Assembly (NCBI RefSeq): GCF_014243445.1 | Contig: NZ_JACLQD010000002.1 | Coordinates: 124,001 to 188,000 of the forward strand | DNA from: Paragemmobacter straminiformis | GTDB taxonomy: Bacteria; Pseudomonadota; Alphaproteobacteria; Rhodobacterales; Rhodobacteraceae | DNA: 64,000 nucleotides | Direction: 5' to 3' | Part shown: positions 29,801-36,848 of the stretch, piece by piece | How the letters are laid out: each line of letters starts with the position of its first letter | Numbering within the stretch: position 1 is the first letter of the stretch | The notes under the pieces: generated by a model | Seen by the model: only the letters and a program-made list of their open reading frames with translations | What the model was told of the DNA's origin: nothing | Databases searched by the model: none | Position numbers and translations under genes: made by a program

Positions 29801-30267
29801 AGTTGTGTCTGAGCGCTACTCGTTGTAGGCGCACCTCCCGACTTTGCACAAGAAATGGCGCCCCAAAGTTCATCTGAGAACTCAGCGTTTGTCACGAACC
29901 CAAACGAGAGTTTCTGCGCGATCTCCTCCTGCGTCACGCTCACCCGAAATTCCCGTAGTGTTGCGGCGAACTTCTTGATCGTTTTTTTGAGATAAGATGA
30001 TGTGACGGGCTCGGCGGCCTCTTTGTATTTGAACTGCAAGATTTGCTGAGCCGTGCAGGTCGCGAAAGTGTCGCCGCTCCCATAGTAGAGAACGAGATCA
30101 GCGATATCTTCTGCCTCTTTGCCAAGTTTGAGGCTTTCGTGCGGAGAAAGTCCTTCGACGACGATCGCAAAGAGATCGTCCTTTGGAAACACAAGCTGGA
30201 GGGCGCGCCGTGCCGCCCACCGTTCGTGAAAGGTGTGCCCGGCTCGTGATACTCTGACCGTGTCCAT
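23851..30267 (-). CDS. Avs-like antiviral STAND NTPase with N-terminal nuclease-like domain
   Basis: A protein of about 2138 residues. The N-terminal ~150 residues look like a Cap4/DUF4297-type PD-(D/E)xK nuclease: D57 in DIADLVL and Q78-F-K80 in ILQFK. A STAND NTPase follows, with Walker A GGVGKT near 288-293, a Walker B VLVILDAADNA near 395 and an LLLTARPHR motif. The remaining ~1500 residues are helical-repeat-like, the usual sensor part. Avs proteins recognise conserved phage proteins such as portal or terminase and then cut DNA. The frame is open to a TTG at 30444, but the ATG at 30267 gives a start (MDTVRVSRAGHTFHERWAARRAL) that fits the family; I see no strong ribosome binding site. 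I cannot assign an Avs subtype. Confidence 0.85.
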   Translation of the reverse strand: MDTVRVSRAGHTFHERWAARRALQLVFPKDDLFAIVVEGLSPHESLKLGKEAEDIADLVLYYGSGDTFATCTAQQILQFKYKEAAEPVTSSYLKKTIKKFAATLREFRVSVTQEEIAQKLSFGFVTNAEFSDELWGAISCAKSGGAPTTSSAQTQLQYLKTWCQEEKIEAGDIFPLIEFRASTSDLPSQNRFLRRTVSDWSANSAGQAAKRLFALVELVREKAQIEGQGNNSIRREDVLNALECDEDHLFPADTRFVDVGDVVERSAQLDVRDRVLTCNLPVFLHADGGVGKTVFIQSLAANLTDTLEVVVFDCFGGGSYRSEAQARHLPRIGLLQIINELAARGLCDPLLPSDSDHYGLVEVARKRLKQASETVKKQSAMQGVLVILDAADNAQLEADARNEPAFPRLLLASLSAEPIEGVKLLLTARPHRMDRVIGNSQTKRLKLEPFTEMEARRFLETRRENITDVEFSTALARSRGNARVLEYLEKSWDTNVSGNAPQTEISVEELIEQKCRKIIGDLHSAGWSENDVREFFAALSLLPPPIPLTELAEALGWSESQVNSAASDLAPMLELVKHGAIIRDEPTETYIKEQYASEATAQQSIAQRLQARQKDSVYAAEALPHFLVVIGDSNRAYQLARSDKFPAVVESEYGRRRLRLARLYAAFSLATREYDLDRVLRLAMELSQVASANVRGDQFIRRSPALATVLGDSDASRRLFNDRSGWRGARDARLIVAYSFSDELDEARIHQNRAIGWINWYLHNDDEAKRIQRSGPEASDVAAVMFLSVLKNEFSSFNRNMQIWRFRFALSVIEELITLCAQHEIANGSEALQTLAKFAASKRCLSLTLQIGLLANDRGLSKSRLRAVSRAASALTARYRKTVPEDDSDYEMELQGAVSSAAMASMIVNSRRSARQVLKLYRHRRPSSYDYGERYGRNSIWVPIQSACVGAWSEGKPLSFRHLIPEDVEVTSTTKQIGSAADLKTFLDSLTVEDKHRKQRRGKLADKRKQFSEHEQDNIVKGATCILQLVKPIESAVLSGQVISSSVLATYLEIWKSALRPDVHWNSQTGRDIVARHVGFGLVKVLLGHCETVEKREAEDILGIVEANRFSLSEKLSVFALIVRRPNLSDVAGAFASSLSRDIVQDEYIEQRGESYRQLAGSLVPMSIAEAQEYYSQGLAQLDQMGGDDFDLIYSALHYAAEQPGGYIKPELSHRLMNLCHTIFQHEPSKFGWTLFGRAASSSVGFPAIYKLIRWSDQDVVDYSYGLPQLACYLAKAGRLDPRRAAVLLTVCEDHGWHEWQVGKGLADLLSVAKPGDRQAIFSLVAGKLDSEHSFGGWPTLWESLIDCVDTYQEIGDEALRDRLRDLRAAARHRRDHESARLNHSGTVTDQSLHVGTRKQTEKSREEAFAAILARFDPTSAHSLDQALQEIQVNELLQFDYRKRLFDEIRKTCPYSNRLNLIEALCESAELDFDNALRLIIEYVEEWAGTTAHVRNNVFGVIKRLFAFKGSELFELRYSSISRQIYRLTELCGDPKFVLQSVLETIAKERLELGGDEWLQLATSLCDHTEPSTALEAFESLLSSSAAKVGDEIGEGSYRSAFAGRSSESEVVADIIWHLLGDSDAFVRWRAARSLKGMIDVGLTEDVKQLLGRFDVNENASLASDSHHFAFMNSQQWLLMGIARASLHHGKELEALRPQLEALANRTDLHAINRLHLARSLAHIEGDGGASSLGTKLLSEIQTPPHGVIVRNGWPGNQDRRIDLDFDYDFDKYKVSNLARLFWMSDNEAHDCIADEVIQQWRGATSMSDFPGGVRYRHDADDRYETYSAHVQKHALLHAATKLVKSRPVVRASYDSKDKNPWNEWLRENDVSFRDGSWLFDHKDSVPAQARQNLLGERKGSQETLVDDEALFRKVGFPEGLGDGFLPLCGDWKSPDGVFVRFMSALIQERGAVGQCAKFSKTTEHDFWLPSFWSDGRVDRHAGETPFRPLIWEPEKYPIGIDERDEWATRRAMARPRLGLALNKLLGLTSDDDERHWRDRANRLVLKSEVWGEWQPDPDSHRSRYQDEGAILWAKHGWLDDALKSYRQSLIFKLSFSKYKSSRSYNDSTGVRGLYVGLKRSGEPPRFWFAKKASETIY

Positions 30268-30832
30268 TCGTCGTCCGACTTCGCGCACTGTAACCTCGAG
30301 CGTTGTAATATAACCGTATATTGGCAAGAGATCACAGGCCAGCACAGAATGTAGGCTGAGTTTGTTGCAAAAGACCAATTCAATAATGAGCCTTAGCGCG
30401 TCGCCGCTGGCGCTCGTGGCGCGGTGATCGAATGCCTGCTCCAAGTGGATACCTTAACTATTCCGCTGCATCCGCATTTCTCGGCTTTCCGCCCGTAACA
30501 GACCGGGCGCCGGCCGTGTTGCGCCGGCGACGGACGTCCGCTTCTACGTCCTAAGATCCATAGTATGCTGCACCGCTGTCAGGCGGCTCTCCGCCCATGC
30601 CGGTCTTAGAAGCAGATTTCTTTGCAACTTCGGCGTCGGCCTAACGTGAGGTCAAATGAATAGGACAGGCGGCCGCCACAAAGCTGAGGGGTTGCTGAGT
30701 GCGGTTGGGCTACTTTGCCGTAGTGGGTTCAACGCCACCGAAACCTATGCCGACAGTGGTTTCACGGCAGTCCAGGGCCATCAAGCAGTTCGTCGGCTCG
30801 ATGGTCCCGGGCGCTGCTCCATAAGCTACCGA
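30268..30832. other. intergenic region between integrase and Avs-like gene
   Basis: No gene is supported in these ~565 bases. The part nearest 30267 must contain the promoter of the minus-strand Avs-like gene; an AT-rich stretch around 30304-30330 is a candidate. Bases 30500-30540 are a GC-rich patch with short inverted repeats (GCCGG...CCGGC) that may end transcription of the integrase gene. Confidence 0.4.
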
Positions 30833-33205
30833 TTACATCGCTCTGGTCAGCGCGAAGAGTTGGGCCACTTTTCCGGCTTCCGGAGTTCCAAACGGCTTCA
30901 ACACCATCGAGATGTCGAAATCGATCTGCTCGATGCCTTCCTTCAGCTGCTCGATCGGGAAGCCGTCCGAGTAGTGCTTCACGTTGACGTCGTTGTTCGT
31001 GTGACCAAGAAGGGCGTAGCGGATTTCCCGCGATAGATTCAGTTCGATCAGGCGTTGGTTCACCGATTTGCGGAAGCTGTGGAAATCCTTCCGTTTGACG
31101 TACACATCGTGCTTGCGGCGATATTCCGTGAACTCCTTCGAGATCGCTGCTCCCAAGGTGTCGCGCGAGCCTTTCGCGAGATGCGGGAAGAGGCAGACTT
31201 CACCTTGTGTTCGACGCAGGTCGACCAATTTCAGCAGTCCGAGCTCGATCAGTGACGAATGAAGCGGAATCCTGCGGCGTGCAGCCTTGTTTTTCAGGCT
31301 ACGGCCGAAATCGTCCGTGACATCGACCAGCCAGATCCCGCGCTCGGTCTTGAAGTCGCCGACGCGCAGTTGAAGCGTCTCTTCGAGGCGCATTCCCGTG
31401 AAGAGGGCAATCATGACCGACCAGAACATCGGGTTACCAACGTCGTCGAGGCTACTCGAGAAGAGCGGGGTGCGCAGAAGCTTGATGAGATCATCCGCCC
31501 ACACCTTGCGAGAGCGGTCGCCTTCTGCCTTCTGTTTGGTTTCCAGCTGGGCCGAGGTCCAGATGACATTGCTCATCGGATTCTTTGCGATGTGGTCCTC
31601 GGCGTAGACAAACGTAAAGAAGCGCTGCAACTCCTGCATCTTGCGATAGATCGTGTTGGCACTCAGGCGCTCGATGCTGACGTCGAAAACGGCATCGCGG
31701 ATGTTGCCTTCCGAAAGTTTCTCTGCCTTCCAATGGGCCTCGACAAGAGATTTCAGTTCGGCTTCTTCCGTGTCGGCCTCTGCGATGATGTCGTCGATGC
31801 TGCGTTGGCCCGAATCCAGCTCTTCCATCTTGGTCCCCGACCGGCAGAAGGTGTTCGGGAGCTTGCAGAGTTTCTCGAAGAAGCTTGCGCACATGTCGGG
31901 TGTAATCTTTCCGACCTCGGTATCTTCCATCACGGCACGGAAGATGCGCATCGTCGCACCGGCGTTTTCCAGCTGCTTGTCGGTCTTCTCTCCAGTGCTG
32001 ACCTGCCCTTTGGCCGGTCGGTTGAAAGGGTAACCGGCTTTAAGGTGCGCAAGATAGCGTTCCGACATCTCGCTCAGGAGAGGGGTCCTGGTTCGATAGG
32101 GGATATGGCCTGCCCTGGCGACGCCTGCCTGAAATGCCTCACCATTTGCCGGCACTACGCTGGTGCTCTGCCCAAACGCCATTGTCTCGGAGGTTCGAGC
32201 GATGGACGTTGGCGCGGCGGCCGCACGATTATTGATGGTCGGATCATTAGTGAATGCGGAGGTATAGGACCAAGGATCGAGCGTCCCGGAGCCAACATCC
32301 TGTGATGCACCTTCATCCGACTCCTGGGTGACCTCGCATTCAGAAGATTGCGCTGTCGTAGCCGGTTGTACTTCCATCGGTGGGCTTGTCGTTTCGTGGT
32401 CTGAATCTGCAACCTCGGGGCTGGATGCCGGAGCCGCGGAAAGATTGGCGATTTCGGTGACTATGGGTGCGGCGGCAACCGGGACGGCTGATGCGAAACA
32501 TCCTGCAACAGGTGCGGACTGCACGTTTGACGTTGCCCCGCTTGCGGTGAAGCAAGCGGATTGACTGGCAAAAACCGGCGGCGCGACAGGCGGGCGTGAA
32601 GCGAGAAACACAACTTCACTCTCGCTCCGGACTTGCTGTCGGGCGGAGCGGAAAAAGACCGACGGCTCGTCGAACTCGCCGCCGTCGCGGGCTATGCGCT
32701 CTTTTGTTGCATCGAGCAGACCGCGTACAGTCTGGTGGGCTGCACTTCGCCATTCACTGCTGTCCTCATCCGGCGTGAGGCCGAGGTTCCGGGCAGCAGC
32801 CCTCATGATGTCGTGAACGAGGCTGTAATCACGAAGCAGGATGGCCTCTTTGAGTGAGGCGACCAGGGCGTCGAGCTTCGCCTGTTCGATAAGGGCTTCG
32901 TTGCGCGTCCGTGCCGGCGCCAGGGCACGCAGCCGATCAGCCTCGCGCACTTCGCGTGCGAGGGTCTCGGTGATCAGGGCGTGAATTTCGGACGTGTTCA
33001 TCTCGACGGACCCGGCAGCTTCGAACAGTTGGCTCGACAGCTCCGTAAGCCGGAGAGCGAGAGGGATGGCTATCATCGGGTCTCCGGTTCGCAGAGACAA
33101 ATGAAAGATGGAGGTTTGAATCCCTAATTTTCTCGGCGCCCTCCGTCGCCAGAAGTAGCCCGAGGGCCTGAGTTCGAGATGGGGGATGGTCTGCTCCGGC
33201 TTCAT
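30833..33205 (-). CDS. island integrase, tyrosine recombinase
   Basis: A 790-residue tyrosine recombinase. The N-terminus (LELRPSGYFWRRRAPRKLG) is the short domain found in large proteobacterial integrases of tRNA-targeting islands. A poorly conserved Ala/Pro-rich linker (residues ~210-370) precedes the core-binding and catalytic domains. Catalytic residues are visible: Arg in FTGMRLEETL, HSFR, ALLGH and the nucleophile Tyr in NVKHYSDG. The ATG at 33205 has GGAGGAG upstream, while the longer TTG start is unlikely. It lies next to the tRNA-Asn attachment site and very probably catalysed insertion of this island. Five GTGCCC boxes lie directly upstream. Confidence 0.9.
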   Translation of the reverse strand: MKPEQTIPHLELRPSGYFWRRRAPRKLGIQTSIFHLSLRTGDPMIAIPLALRLTELSSQLFEAAGSVEMNTSEIHALITETLAREVREADRLRALAPARTRNEALIEQAKLDALVASLKEAILLRDYSLVHDIMRAAARNLGLTPDEDSSEWRSAAHQTVRGLLDATKERIARDGGEFDEPSVFFRSARQQVRSESEVVFLASRPPVAPPVFASQSACFTASGATSNVQSAPVAGCFASAVPVAAAPIVTEIANLSAAPASSPEVADSDHETTSPPMEVQPATTAQSSECEVTQESDEGASQDVGSGTLDPWSYTSAFTNDPTINNRAAAAPTSIARTSETMAFGQSTSVVPANGEAFQAGVARAGHIPYRTRTPLLSEMSERYLAHLKAGYPFNRPAKGQVSTGEKTDKQLENAGATMRIFRAVMEDTEVGKITPDMCASFFEKLCKLPNTFCRSGTKMEELDSGQRSIDDIIAEADTEEAELKSLVEAHWKAEKLSEGNIRDAVFDVSIERLSANTIYRKMQELQRFFTFVYAEDHIAKNPMSNVIWTSAQLETKQKAEGDRSRKVWADDLIKLLRTPLFSSSLDDVGNPMFWSVMIALFTGMRLEETLQLRVGDFKTERGIWLVDVTDDFGRSLKNKAARRRIPLHSSLIELGLLKLVDLRRTQGEVCLFPHLAKGSRDTLGAAISKEFTEYRRKHDVYVKRKDFHSFRKSVNQRLIELNLSREIRYALLGHTNNDVNVKHYSDGFPIEQLKEGIEQIDFDISMVLKPFGTPEAGKVAQLFALTRAM

Positions 33206-33228
33206 GGTCGCTCCTCCGTCGGAGCGCG

Positions 33229-33279
33229 GTGCCCGGGCTGTGCCCTGCAAGTGCCCCGAATGTGCCCTGGAGTGTGCCC
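33229..33279. promoter_or_regulatory. five phased GTGCCC boxes upstream of the integrase
   Basis: GTGCCC occurs at 33229, 33240, 33251, 33262 and 33274, with spacings of 11, 11, 11 and 12 bp, so all copies lie on one face of the helix. They sit between the integrase start (33205) and the attachment site (33356). This position suits arm-type binding sites for the integrase, or an autoregulatory operator. Function is inferred from layout only. Confidence 0.65.
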
Positions 33280-33299
33280 CTGCCGGGTGCGGAAAGAAG

Positions 33300-33326
33300 A
33301 AAAGCCCCGCGATTTGCGGGGCTTTT
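33300..33326 (-). terminator. intrinsic terminator between tRNA-Asn and integrase
   Basis: An A-flanked GC stem (AAAGCCCCGC and GCGGGGCTTT, loop GATTT) lies 30 bp past the 3' end of the tRNA-Asn gene. Read on the minus strand it is followed by TTCTTCTTT, and on the plus strand it ends in a T run, so it works in both directions. It lies on the island side of the attachment site. Confidence 0.8.
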
Positions 33327-33355
33327 TCCTTTGAAATCAGAGCTTTAAGGGCTCA

Positions 33356-33375
33356 TTTGGCTCCGGCGGTAGGGA
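33356..33375. repeat. attachment site, tRNA end of the island
   Basis: This is the second copy of the 20-bp repeat found at 1024-1043. It covers the final 15 nt of tRNA-Asn, the encoded CCA and two further bases. The tRNA remains intact because the inserted element carries the same 3' end. It marks the right boundary of the island. Confidence 0.85.
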
Positions 33376-33432
33376 TCGAACCTACGACCAATTGATTAAC
33401 AGTCAACTGCTCTACCGCTGAGCTACGCCGGA
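33358..33432 (-). tRNA. tRNA-Asn (anticodon GTT)
   Basis: The 75-nt sequence folds as a full cloverleaf: acceptor TCCGGCG paired with CGCCGGA, discriminator G and encoded CCA, D arm GCTC/GAGC, anticodon loop CTGTTAA with GTT, and T arm GTAGG-TTCGATC-CCTAC. It decodes AAC and AAU. The 5' end is at 33432. Its 3' end serves as the integration target of the island. Confidence 0.97.
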
Positions 33433-33500
33433 ACACGGGGGGTCTATAGCAACGGGTTTGCGGGGCGTAAAGGGGGAAAGCGCAGAAAAGAGCGGGGGCG

Positions 33501-34388
33501 TCAGGAAAGGTGGAATGCGGTGTCGTGACGAAGGAGGTCCGGCGTCGAGACCGATCCTTTCGACGTCAAATCAATGAGATGGGCAAGGACGTTGCGGCGG
33601 GCGGCGGGAAGGAGCGCGGGGGCGATGTCGGTGTAGACGCGCTGCGTGAGGGTGGTCGCGTCGGCGGGTCCCAGCGTCAGGGCGTCTAGGATCTGCGCTT
33701 CGCGTTGCAGGCGGTGGTCGATCAGCGCGCGCAAGCGCTCTGCGGGGGTTTCCACCGGCTCGCCATGGCCGGGCAACAGGCGCAGCCAGGCTTGGCTGGC
33801 AAGGCGGCGCAGGGAATTCATGTAGTCGGTCATGTCACCATCGGGGGGCGAGACGATGCTTGTGGACCATCCCATGACATGATCGCCGCTGAAGAGGACA
33901 TCCTCTGCCGCAAAGCACAGATGCGCCCCGAGGTGTCCGGGGGTGTGCAGCGCCGTGACGCTCCATGATGCGCCCGCGACGGTTTCGCCGTCGGCCAGAT
34001 GCCGGTCGGGCGCGAAGGAATGGTCGAGCCCTTCGCCCCCACCGGCCATGCCGGCCGCGGCGAGGCTGGACATGAGCGGGCTGCGCCCCGCCGTCGCACC
34101 GCCAAAGGCAAGGACGGGCGCGCCCGTGGCTGCCGAGAGGCGCGGCGCCAGCGCCGAATGGTCAAGATGCGGATGGGTGACGAGAATATGGGTGATGCGC
34201 TCGCCCGCTGCGAGCGAGTCGAGGATCGCCGCAAGATGCGCCTCGCTGGCGGGGCCGGGATCGATCACGGCGACATCGCCCCGACCGAGCAGATATGTGT
34301 TCGTGCCGGTGCCTGTCAGCGCAGAGGGGTTCGGTGCGCGCAGGGTGCGGATCTCGGTCATGGGGCTTGGTCTTTTCATATGGGGCAT
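33501..34388 (-). CDS. MBL-fold metallo-hydrolase
   Basis: A protein of up to 295 residues with the metallo-beta-lactamase fold. The zinc-binding motif HPHLDH is present (THPHLDHSAL), with further histidines in LHTPGHLGAH and FSGDHVMGW. The C-terminus carries a winged-helix-like tail of the kind seen in LACTB2-like hydrolases. The substrate is unknown. The start is uncertain: ATGs at 34388, 34379 and 34361 are all possible and none has a strong ribosome binding site; homologues often begin near MTEIRTLRAPN (34361). It is divergent from the sensor kinase, with about 21-48 bp between starts. It is the first core gene to the right of the island. Confidence 0.85.
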   Translation of the reverse strand: MPHMKRPSPMTEIRTLRAPNPSALTGTGTNTYLLGRGDVAVIDPGPASEAHLAAILDSLAAGERITHILVTHPHLDHSALAPRLSAATGAPVLAFGGATAGRSPLMSSLAAAGMAGGGEGLDHSFAPDRHLADGETVAGASWSVTALHTPGHLGAHLCFAAEDVLFSGDHVMGWSTSIVSPPDGDMTDYMNSLRRLASQAWLRLLPGHGEPVETPAERLRALIDHRLQREAQILDALTLGPADATTLTQRVYTDIAPALLPAARRNVLAHLIDLTSKGSVSTPDLLRHDTAFHLS

Positions 34389-34409
34389 CGGGCGTTACTG
34401 TGTCAGGTG

Positions 34410-35723
34410 ATGTCATTCAAATCCATCATGCCGCGCAGCCTTTACGGCAGGGCCGCCCTGATTCTGATCGTGCCCATCGTCACGATACAGTTGGTGGTAT
34501 CCGTAACCTTCATACAGCGCCATTTCGAAAAGGTGACGCGGCAGCTGACCGGCGGTGTGATCGCCGAGCTGGTGTTGATCGAGGGTGAGGTCAACGCCGC
34601 TTCGACCCCCGACGCGGCACGGGTGCGGCTGGCCGAACTGGCCCGAACCTTGCAGATCAAGGCCGTTCTGCCCGCGCCCGACCCCTTGCCGCCCGCCGAC
34701 CGGCGCGAGTTCTACGACCTGTCGGGACGGGTCGTGATCGACACGCTGCGCGGCGGGTTTCCCGAACTCGGTCCTGTCGACCTGATCACCGATGGCGATG
34801 TGAACCTGCAACTTCCGTCGCGCTGGGGGCAAATCGGGTTGCAGCTCGACCGCGGGCGTTTTTCGGCAAGCAATCCGCACCAGCTGCTGGTGCTGATGAT
34901 CGTGGCCTCTGTGCTGCTGACGATCATCGCCTTCATGTTCCTGTCCAACCAGTTGCGCCCCATCAAGCTTTTGGCCGAGGCGGCCGAGGCCTTCGGAAAG
35001 GGGCAGATCATTCCCTATCGTCCCCGCGGCGCGACCGAGGTGCGGGCGGCGGGGAACGCCTTTCTTGACATGCGGTCGCGGATCGAGCGGCAGATCGAAC
35101 AGCGCACGCTGATGCTGTCCGGTGTCAGCCATGATCTGCGCACACCGCTGACGCGCCTGCGGCTAGGGCTGTCGATGTTGCCCGAGGATGACGAGACGCA
35201 GGCCTTGCTGGGCGATGTGGCCGATATGGAACGGCTGGTGGGCGAGTTCCTGTCCTTTGCCCGTGGCGACGCCACCGAGGAGAGCGCCGAGGTCGACCCG
35301 ATGGCGATCGCCCGCAAGGTGGCCGAGAATGCGGGACGCTCGGGCCAGCAGGTCGCGGTCAATGGCGGGGCGGGCGACATCAGGGTGCGTCTGCGACCGC
35401 AGGCGGTGACGCGGGCGCTGGAGAACCTTGTCGGCAACGCGCTGCGCTACGGATCGCGGGCGGTGATTACGGTTTTGGCCAATGAACGGGCGTTGCGCTA
35501 CGTCGTCGAGGATGATGGCCCCGGTATCCCCGAGACGCGGATCGACGAGGCGCTGTCCCCGTTTGCGCGGCTGGACGATGCGCGCGACCCGAACCGCGGG
35601 GGCGGGGTGGGGCTTGGCCTGTCCATCGCCTCGGATATCGCGCGCAGCCACGGCGGAAGCCTGCGGCTGGGTCGCAGCGAAACTCTGGGCGGCTTGCGGG
35701 CCGAGCTGATGCTGGCACGCTAG
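34410..35723 (+). CDS. EnvZ-type sensor histidine kinase
   Basis: A 437-residue inner-membrane kinase. A first membrane segment (LILIVPIVTIQLVVSVTF, residues ~17-35) is followed by a ~125-residue periplasmic domain, a second segment (LMIVASVLLTIIAFMFL), a HAMP linker, the HisKA box SHDLRTPLTRLRL with H241, and a HATPase domain with an N box (ENLVGNALRYG) and G boxes (DDGPGI, GVGLGLSI). The layout matches EnvZ-like osmosensors. The open frame extends far upstream, but that part is antisense to the MBL gene, so I chose the ATG at 34410. No response regulator is adjacent here. Confidence 0.9.
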   Translation: MSFKSIMPRSLYGRAALILIVPIVTIQLVVSVTFIQRHFEKVTRQLTGGVIAELVLIEGEVNAASTPDAARVRLAELARTLQIKAVLPAPDPLPPADRREFYDLSGRVVIDTLRGGFPELGPVDLITDGDVNLQLPSRWGQIGLQLDRGRFSASNPHQLLVLMIVASVLLTIIAFMFLSNQLRPIKLLAEAAEAFGKGQIIPYRPRGATEVRAAGNAFLDMRSRIERQIEQRTLMLSGVSHDLRTPLTRLRLGLSMLPEDDETQALLGDVADMERLVGEFLSFARGDATEESAEVDPMAIARKVAENAGRSGQQVAVNGGAGDIRVRLRPQAVTRALENLVGNALRYGSRAVITVLANERALRYVVEDDGPGIPETRIDEALSPFARLDDARDPNRGGGVGLGLSIASDIARSHGGSLRLGRSETLGGLRAELMLAR

Positions 35724-36190
35724 TCGCGGCCGAGGTCCATCGTCCAGTAAAGCTGGCCGTCCGCACCCCGTGCCACGCCGATGCCGACATCTTGCAGGCT
35801 GCGGCCAAGGATGTTGCGGCGGTGGCCTTTGGAATTCATCCAGCCCGACATGACCGAAGGCGCGTCGAAGTATCCGGCCGCCACGTTCTCGGCGATTTCG
35901 CGAAAGCCGTATCCGGCACGTTTCATGCGCGCGGGAAGGGTCGAGCCGTCCGAGCCTTCGTGGCTCATCCGCATGTTTGCGGCATTGTCACAGGTATGGT
36001 CCTGTGCGGCCCCGGTCAGGGCCGGATGCGCGGAAAGGGGCGGCAAGCCCTTGGCTTTGCGCTGGTTATTGGCAAGGGCGACCACCTCGGATCTGAGGGA
36101 TGCGGCATTGGCAGGGGTCTCGCACGGGGCGGCAAGGGCCGGAACCGGCAGACACAGGGCAAGGGCAAGGGCAAGGGCGATCCGGCGCAT
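35720..36190 (-). CDS. secreted SCP/CAP-domain protein
   Basis: A 156-residue exported protein. Residues 1-20 form a signal peptide (MRRIALALALALCLPVPALA). The CAP domain follows, with NQRKAKGLPPLSAHPALTGAAQDH, a MSHEGSDG segment, FREIAENVAAGY and SKGHRRNILG. Bacterial SCP/CAP proteins are extracytoplasmic, and their substrates are mostly unknown. The ATG has AAAGG upstream. The hexamer GGCAAG is repeated in the signal-peptide DNA and gives the LALALAL string. It converges with the kinase gene (4-nt overlap) and lies just downstream of the ynj-type operon on the same strand. Confidence 0.85.
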   Translation of the reverse strand: MRRIALALALALCLPVPALAAPCETPANAASLRSEVVALANNQRKAKGLPPLSAHPALTGAAQDHTCDNAANMRMSHEGSDGSTLPARMKRAGYGFREIAENVAAGYFDAPSVMSGWMNSKGHRRNILGRSLQDVGIGVARGADGQLYWTMDLGRD

Positions 36191-36200
36191 GGGTGACCTT

Positions 36201-36848
36201 TCACGGGCTAAGCGATGATGTGGCGGTGCCAAACGGGTCGAGAACCGGCCCTGCGGCGGCGCGGGCGTCCTCGATATCATGGGTGACGAGCAGGACGGGA
36301 AGGCCGAGGTTGCGGGCGCGGTCGAAGACGAGGCTGCGCATCTGGTCGCGCAGGGCGGTGTCGAGCCGCGAGAAAGGCTCGTCAAGCAGAAGGGCCTGCG
36401 GTTCGGCGAGCAGGCAGCGCAGCAGCGCGACACGGGCGCGTTCGCCTCCCGACAGGGTCGCAGGATCGCGCGGCCCGAATCCGGCAAGACCGGCCGAGCC
36501 GAGGGCAGAGTCGATTCTGGCGCTTCGGTCCGTCATGCGGGCGGGCAGCGCAAAGCCGAGGTTGCCTGCGACGGAAAGATGGGGAAACAGCAGATCATCC
36601 TGAAACAAAAGCCCGATCCGCCGCAGCCGGGTGGGCAGGGCGGTCACGTCGCGCCCGCCCAGCAAAACGCGGCCCGTCACGGCAAAATCGGGCGGCAAGG
36701 TGCCGATGATCGCGCCAAGCGCACTCGACTTGCCGGCACCCGAAGGCGCCATAAGCGTCACGATCTCGCCGGGGCCGATCGTCAGGTCGAGCGCCACGAG
36801 GCGGCGGCCGGCAAGGGTGACGGTCAGGTTTTCAAGGCGCAAGGTCAT
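36201..36848 (-). CDS. ynjD: ABC transporter ATP-binding protein, YnjD-like
   Basis: A 215-residue ATPase with Walker A (APSGAGKSS), Q-loop (LLFQDDLLFPHLSV), signature (LSGGERARVALLR), Walker B (ALLLDEPF) and switch His (LLVTHD). Length and context fit YnjD, the ATPase of the YnjBCD importer. Its start overlaps the permease stop by 4 nt. Thiamine-type ThiQ is the closest alternative, since the two families are related, but the gene order favours Ynj. The substrate is unknown. Confidence 0.8.
   Translation of the reverse strand: MTLRLENLTVTLAGRRLVALDLTIGPGEIVTLMAPSGAGKSSALGAIIGTLPPDFAVTGRVLLGGRDVTALPTRLRRIGLLFQDDLLFPHLSVAGNLGFALPARMTDRSARIDSALGSAGLAGFGPRDPATLSGGERARVALLRCLLAEPQALLLDEPFSRLDTALRDQMRSLVFDRARNLGLPVLLVTHDIEDARAAAGPVLDPFGTATSSLSP

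Noticed and set aside
33999-34409. N-terminal extension of the sensor kinase frame
   Set aside because: The extension is antisense to the MBL hydrolase gene; the ATG at 34410 directly precedes a typical membrane segment.
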